This document shows positions 58,394 through 64,000 of a stretch of DNA of 64,000 nt, in pieces. The position numbers and the translations under genes are program-made. Source of the stretch: Odiellus spinosus (Eukaryota > Arthropoda > Arachnida > Opiliones > Phalangiidae); assembly GCA_963920705.1 (NCBI GenBank), contig OY987229.1, forward strand, positions 18,605,728 through 18,669,727, read 5' to 3'. The notes under the pieces were generated by a model. That model was not told the origin of the DNA. It searched no databases and worked only from the letters and a program-made list of their open reading frames with translations. How positions within the stretch are numbered: position 1 is the first letter of the stretch; the number at the start of each line of letters is the position of its first letter.

Positions 58394-59683
58394 CTTAACC
58401 TAAATATCGACTTTCTCGACTTTCGCTAAGCCTCGGCTTTTGCACCGACTTCCGCCCGAAGTTTTCGAGAATTCTTCAATATATTTATAGAAAGAATAAA
58501 AGTTAGAAAGAAATTTTTATATCCAAGCCCAACACGGTAAAAAATATAAAAAAGGACGTCCCTTTTTCGATAATACCTAAAGAGGGAACCCAACTTAAAG
58601 GGGGAAAATAGAGGGTTTATACTTTAAAAGGAACCCCACTTTTCCCTTTTTTTAGGGATGGATAAGATCTTTTTAACAATGCTGGGAATAAAATTCCGAA
58701 AAACGTTTTTCCCTTCAAGGTCTCTATAGGAAAGTGTATTAATTCGCTTCGGTCTGTAAAAGTATTTAAAGAAGAAGTGTATAACGAATATTTTCTGGTT
58801 TTTAACAACCATTTCAGTTGTATAAGTTTTAAATTGATATTATTTACCTGATTACAGTTCTAAAATTCAGGTAATTTTGGACTTATCACTTTGTTCAATC
58901 CAAAAGTTTTAAATTATATGTTACCCTTTGGTAATTTACCTAAAAAAAATGGTGAATTACCGTTACCCAGGTAATTTACGCGATAAATTCCCGATTTAAA
59001 ACTCAAGTTTCTCCCCAATCAGTCCTTAAAAAATAAAATTGATCTGAATAAAATTTTCAGATATTAATTTTCAATTCTTGAGGTTAGGAGATTGTTTAAT
59101 TTCAGGGATATTTAATACGTAATACCTGTTATTTTCATTAATATATATTATATTAATTATTAATATTAATCAACTATATAACTAATTCGTTTACATTTTT
59201 CCGCGAGTCTTTGCCTTTAAAGATATTATTTGAAAATTACACTTTATACGGTAACGCGATCGATAAGATTATATACGCAAAGTTATAAAGGTATTTCAAA
59301 CATTTTCCAATTTTAATGACCTAATAATGGCAGGCGGAAATTCTGTTTATAGAACGAGTTATCTAGCTATCCTTGTGAAGAGAATATTCAATTTTCTCTC
59401 TCTAGAAAAAAGGAAAAAAAAAAAAAAGTAGGAGATTGATCCAAATTCCGATATATTTTTCCAATATTTGTCTATGCGTAAAAAGGACCACTTTTTTTCC
59501 GCCCTTAAGCTAATATTATTATAACATACATATACCGGGTATTTAAATAACGGTGAGAGTTTCCGTAGATGACAATAAAGTTGTCTCATCCTACCAAAAA
59601 ACCTTTTTGTTTGAAAAGAGGGATTTTATTTTTCTTAATCTTTAGGAGCCCAACTTAATTCGGCATAAGCCGGTTTATAATTC
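58394..59683. other. No recognised gene
   Basis: The open frames at 58617-58812 (-) and 59359-59589 (-) are unsupported. ACCCAGGTAATTTACGCGATAAATT near 58957-58981 has an inverted relative near 35465. Confidence 0.4.
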
Positions 59684-59690
59684 ATTTTAA

Positions 59691-60026
59691 CAGAAGCCGA
59701 TGAAACCCTCCTTTGAAGTCTATTACTCCCGGGTCTTGTCTACCCCTCTCTGTATGGGTTAGTTTCGAAAAGCGCGATTCTTACGCCTCCTAACGGTAGA
59801 TATTTTCGGAGCGGGAGTTCGTCGAGCGAATATCTCTAGCAGCCTTGGAGTTCGTCAAAAAAAGTCATCGTTTGTGGAGAGAGAGAATTTCCAATTTTGC
59901 GTAGACCGGGGGTATGAAGTAGGACCCCTCCGATCTCATAAAATCATGAATTTTACCCATACAGAGAGGCGCGCTATATGGAACATTAGAGTAGTAGACT
60001 TCAAAGGAGGGTTTCATCGGCTTCTG
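59691..60026 (-). mobile_element. Family B fold-back MITE, copy 4 (7-bp TSD)
   Basis: CAGAAGCCGATG and CATCGGCTTCTG termini with perfect 7-bp duplications ATTTTAA at 59684-59690 and 60027-60033. It is 336 bp, in the same orientation as copy 3. It differs slightly inside (AAAAAAGTCATCG for AAAAAAACGTCGTCG). Confidence 0.9.
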
Positions 60027-60033
60027 ATTTTAA

Positions 60034-61914
60034 ATAAAATTTCATAGAAACGTAAGAAACGTGAACAATCTGGGAAAACATCAGGAAAGTTAGTTAAATA
60101 GATCCTGAATGGCATCTTTGCCTTGTACACGCGTGCGCGAGTGTTGAAACATTTTTACAGGCGCCAATTGAAAATACATTGATAATTTTGCCCCTAAATG
60201 TTTTGCTCTCAACACGTACACTCATATTCATGTGTTATTTCAATTTTTAATTTTTTCATGTGCTTGTGAGCCTTTAAAGGCTCCTCCCTGTTTTAAAAGT
60301 GACTATTATAATAGGAGCGACATTTTTACCAACTCGAATCTCAGCTCTGTTATTTATTCAATTAATGAAAAACGTTTGATGAGTTTTAGTAAGATTTCTA
60401 TGCATAATTTAACATTCCTTAATCATCTTAATTAAAGTCCTTAAATTAAATTGAAGGGTACATAAATTATACCCCCATCAAAGAATCTGAGATATATTCA
60501 TTCAAATAAACGTATCACTTGGGAATAGCATTTACAATGTATACAAATGTATAACTTAATATGTTAGGTAACCTAGTAAAATAATATATAACCTTTGAAC
60601 CCCTATAAAGTAGGGAATACGGAAATACAAACCCCGAAAATTCGCGCGAAGCCCGTATAAATTTGCTGGATTTAAAACCGACAAAGACAAAGGCAATTTC
60701 GCTTTCGCTTCAGTGAGGGAATAATCAAAAATAAGAAAATCCGAGAGCCCCTAGCCGCTAGAAAAGTCTATGTAAGTTTTACAGCCCAACAGTTTTGTAA
60801 AACAGCTAGCGGTGCTAAGCCTTGTCTCTCGGAGTGTATATTTATATATCTACGAACTTACAAAGGAAAAGTCGTAAAACAGTTTTTCGCCCCTCGAGAA
60901 TTCGAAAGAGAACATTACGTTATTAAAATGGGCTCGCAAACTTTATACTCTTTGTCTTAAACCCCCCTTAGGAACTTTGATACAAAGTTAAATTGATATA
61001 TTTGAACCGACAAAGCCGCAAAAATCAATGTTAAGATTAGAGTAACGTTTAACTTCTATTACTTTTATTCGCGAGGAATGTTTTAATACTAGTCAAAACT
61101 GTAGGGCTTTATTACGTAATGTTAAACCTCGGAAGGTATAAAAATAGTCGCTTTAGAAATTGCGCGCGAATATGGAACCGTTTTAAGTTTATAGTTCACG
61201 GATACTGATGGCGTGTGGCTCCCTTAAAAATGTATATTACTTTACAATGTCACTTGTCCTTGGATTTAACGTTATCCGTACGGGAATAGAATAGGTTTCG
61301 TCGCTCGCGTTTAGTGTCAACTCATTATCGACGTTCGGATATAAAGACGTTATTTATTTTCTCTTAGTTTTAACCCGAACTTTAACGCCTCTCTCAAAAC
61401 CAAGAGCAAGAGGCGATGTTTCTTACATTTATAACGTCAGCTGTATAACCTATAGTGAACTAAGAGTTAAAAAAAAAAAAAAAAAAAAAAAAGGATAAGA
61501 AAGAGCTTGGACGGCCATTTGGCACGCTATTTTAGCTAAAGCCTTTTGACCAGGAGCCGAGGCTTAGCTCGGGATTCTATAGTTTAAACTCTAAACGTCG
61601 TATATTTCAATTTAAGAAACGTCGTCTCGCTATTACGACCCAGACTTTTAACAGTTAACGTTAAAAAGGGAGACCAAAAAGGAAGATATAGTTCTTTTTA
61701 AATTTAAAGAAAAACCTCGGTTGATGGTTAAGTTGCTACGCATAGACCGCGTTCAGGGACACGTACCATCTATATAGGAAATGTATCCGGTTCTTTCCGG
61801 TACGTTGAGCTGAACTCCGCCTTATGTAGATGTTTTTTCAGCATGACCGACTGTCTCTTAATCAGCCGTAGAGGACGCTTACGAAACCCCGGTTTTAGTT
61901 ATTAATCTTTATTA
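60034..61914. other. No recognised gene
   Basis: A 24-A run lies at 61469-61492. Nested hairpin words (CCGCTAG with CTAGCGG; TTTTACAG with TTTGTAAAA) lie at 60752-60815. The open frame at 60232-60435 (+) is at chance length. Confidence 0.45.
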
Positions 61915-61921
61915 ATAAAGA

Positions 61922-62212
61922 CAAGAAGGATCAGATAAGGAGAGGAAAAGTGGGGCTGCGTTGAGTTAGAGAGAGAAGAGCCAACCTCCTACTCGGGTGG
62001 AAAGGGGGATAGGAAATTCTCGAGGTAAACTGTTGTCACGTGGTCGCTAGCTAGCGCGTCTCATAAAGGATTCGTTTTACCCACGTGACAACAATTTACC
62101 ACGAAGCATCTCTACCCCCGTCTGTCCCCCGTTCTCCCAGAGTGGGAGTTTAGGCCGACGCAGTAGGAGCCGCGCCGTTCCCACTTTTCCTCTCCTTATC
62201 TGATCCTTCTTG
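61922..62212 (+). mobile_element. Family C MITE, copy 2 (7-bp TSD)
   Basis: The ends CAAGAAGGATCAGATAAGG and CCTTATCTGATCCTTCTTG are perfect inverses, with perfect 7-bp duplications ATAAAGA at 61915-61921 and 62213-62219. The 291-bp interior closely matches copy 1, with an extra CTGTCCCCC segment near 62121. Confidence 0.9.
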
Positions 62213-62219
62213 ATAAAGA

Positions 62220-62779
62220 TAGTGATCCATTATTAATAGACCTAAAGCATCTCTTACCCAAACTATTTTAACATTGAAATTGACTTTTATTTTCTTTATT
62301 TATGAGCTGATTTCAACAGACCCTTTAGAAATTTTAAACTTGTCGCGTTTTCGAATATTAAATTTTTAGTTTCACCCGCCCTTTTCGAAAAATAATATAA
62401 AATGGGGTGGTATATCGCCTAGATTTGTGCTTCCCCGCCCCATTTTTGTTATATATACTTCTAACGTTCGGATGTTCGGATAATAAAAGTGGAATTTATC
62501 ATTCTTAGTTACAAAGTTATACGACGCTGATGCAGTGTATATTCTACCAAAACTATTGTAGAAAACTTTTAACGACATTCTTTTAATATTAATCTTTCGA
62601 TATGAACTAGACAGAACTATATTACGGCTCTTAAAGAATATAGTGAGTGAATCGCGTTCCAACGTGGAAAATGAAATAATTATGCGTGGGAATAAGAGAG
62701 GTTTTCTATCATGGATTTCATTTATATCCTCATAAAGGAATAATACCGCAATTAGGTCCAAATTTTAATATCAGGGTTT
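62220..62779. other. No convincing gene; longest non-repeat open frame
   Basis: Minus-strand codons from 62761 to 62372 contain no stop for about 129 codons. The frame opens with TTG, not ATG, and the first internal ATG leaves about 68 codons. A rough estimate for this base composition expects around one such frame in 64 kb by chance, and the peptide is not recognised. Confidence 0.4.
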
Positions 62780-63060
62780 TTATAGAGAACCTGAAAAACA
62801 CTGAAATTTGAAAATGGACCAATAAAAATCCGGGAAAACTGGGAAATTTTGAAATGGGTCCAAAAACTTAACGGAATTTTAAATTTATTGCAAAAAGGTC
62901 AGGGAAAAAGTCATGAAAACCAAAAATGGGATCAAAAGTGATCAGGGAAAAGTAAGAAATTTGCAAATGTGCCCAAAAATACCATGGAAATTAGTCATAA
63001 AATTTGGAAATGAGTTCTAATATTGCTTTGGGTAAAAGTCAGGGAAATCGGCTATGATTT
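62780..63060 (+). repeat. Degenerate AGTCAGGGAAA-type tandem repeat
   Basis: Variants of AAGTCAGGGAAAT followed by TTGCAAATGGGTCCAAAA recur about every 40-50 bp, strongly diverged. The family is the same as at 55070-55215. Confidence 0.6.
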
Positions 63061-64000
63061 GTAAGAATAATTATTATAGTAACATAAAATATGTCTAAAT
63101 TAAGCCTTGGTTTTTTATATTATAAGCAAACTATCGACTCTTCATTTTAAAGCAGAAGCTTGTTTTTTTAGGGGCTAGTAATTAGCGTATGCTAAAGTCT
63201 TTAGTATACTATTCAACATCTAATTGGCAGCAAGTACAAAGATATATAGGTTACCCTATTTAACTCCTATTATTTTAAAGGAAGCCTTGATTATACTTAG
63301 TCTCAATTTAAATTTAAGCCTGAATTCAAACTGAAACTGACTATATAAAAGTTGAAAAATCACAATCTGCACGTAACAATGAATTAATAAGTTTTAATTA
63401 ACGACCTCCGCATGTACTGCGAAAAGGGGATTTTCGCGAAAATTTATCACTTATATTATTTGCGATGTTTTTCAAATGCAGTTGTAAACGACCCAGTCCA
63501 TTCTTTATATCAGACTGTCGACTTGTTACATTTTGCTATATTTGGGAATGGGAAAATTGAAAAAGGGGCCAGTTGTCTTCATTCATTAAAGGGAGGGCGA
63601 AATAAGACAATTATTTTTTTTCTGATTACTTGTAATTAAATATAGCCTAGTGATAATGTTTTAAACATATTTTTGAAAACTTATTTCGACCATAATTATT
63701 GTTTTTAAATCGTAGTTAGGCTTAGCAACACGTTTGAATTTCACAAATTTCCCAAACTTACCAAATTACCAATTAGAACCAAGAGCCAATCCCGTAGGGT
63801 TCGAGAACATTCCTAATTTTTCTTTTAGTGATATTCAAATTGAAGTTTGTATGCCCATCAGATTGAACAAATTTAATTCAAATTGATTAGTTTCAGCATT
63901 CTAATTTTAATTGTTTGATTGGCATCTTTGTCTTCCCTTTAAATATCGGAAAACAGTTGTTTAAATAAAGGACATTAAGGTGCAGTAAATTAAAGAGCGA
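63061..64000. other. AT-rich window end, no recognised gene
   Basis: The open frame at 63412-63639 (+) is at chance length and unsupported. No element boundary was found. Confidence 0.45.

Noticed and set aside
62372..62761. 129-codon minus-strand frame as a gene
   Set aside because: It starts with TTG, has no recognised motif, and about one such frame is expected by chance at this base composition and window size.

Overview
This 64 kb window looks like nuclear DNA of an arthropod, most likely an insect (inference). It is strongly AT-rich, CpG-containing words such as CGCG are still common, no closely packed genes are present, and the possible exons are short pieces ending in GTRAGT donors. 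The longest non-repetitive open frame is about 130 codons and has no good start. I found no rRNA, no CRISPR array, no bacterial-style operon and no intact transposase, reverse transcriptase or viral gene. The window is therefore read as intergenic and intronic DNA filled with short non-autonomous transposons and tandem arrays.

Gene signal is sparse. The best candidate is a first coding exon at 18422-18539 (+). It has an in-frame stop just before the ATG, a signal-peptide-like hydrophobic stretch and a phase-1 GTGAGT donor, with a possible promoter and 5' leader upstream (about 17880-18421) that includes a 19-codon upstream ORF. If the exon is real, much or all of the remaining 45 kb may be its first intron. 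A weaker start exon lies at 10300-10374 (+), downstream of a tandemly duplicated, partly GC-rich block (9586-10165) whose two copies each carry a GGGTAAGT donor-like site. A possible terminal exon of a minus-strand gene lies at 17775-17876.

Mobile elements are the best-resolved part. Family A has three near-identical copies of a ~433 bp fold-back element with TTAA target duplications (1587, 31206, 44878). Family B has four copies of a ~335 bp fold-back element with CAGAAGCCGATG ends and perfect 7-bp target duplications (22580, 34285, 53827, 59691). Family C has two copies of a ~285 bp fold-back element, also with perfect 7-bp duplications (38915, 61922). A 3.1 kb hAT-like element (5920-9000) carries a large 16-bp minisatellite and a tRNA-like pol III box pair. 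Single elements include a TTAA fold-back (21086), a TA-flanked mariner-like MITE (33169), a small palindrome (58279) and a 150-bp insertion with 10-bp direct repeats (4308). A pair of ~200 bp inverted repeats lies 5.6 kb apart (35576 and 41628).

Tandem arrays are the other main component: 16 bp (6621-8927), 22 bp (10685-11267), 33 bp (12663-13356), 49 bp (19490-20530) and 31 bp (27189-27713). A ~147 bp repeat occurs in five separate clusters, all on the same strand (11268, 22045, 37160, 43579, 56972). All family, promoter and motif assignments come from reading the sequence only; no database comparison was possible.
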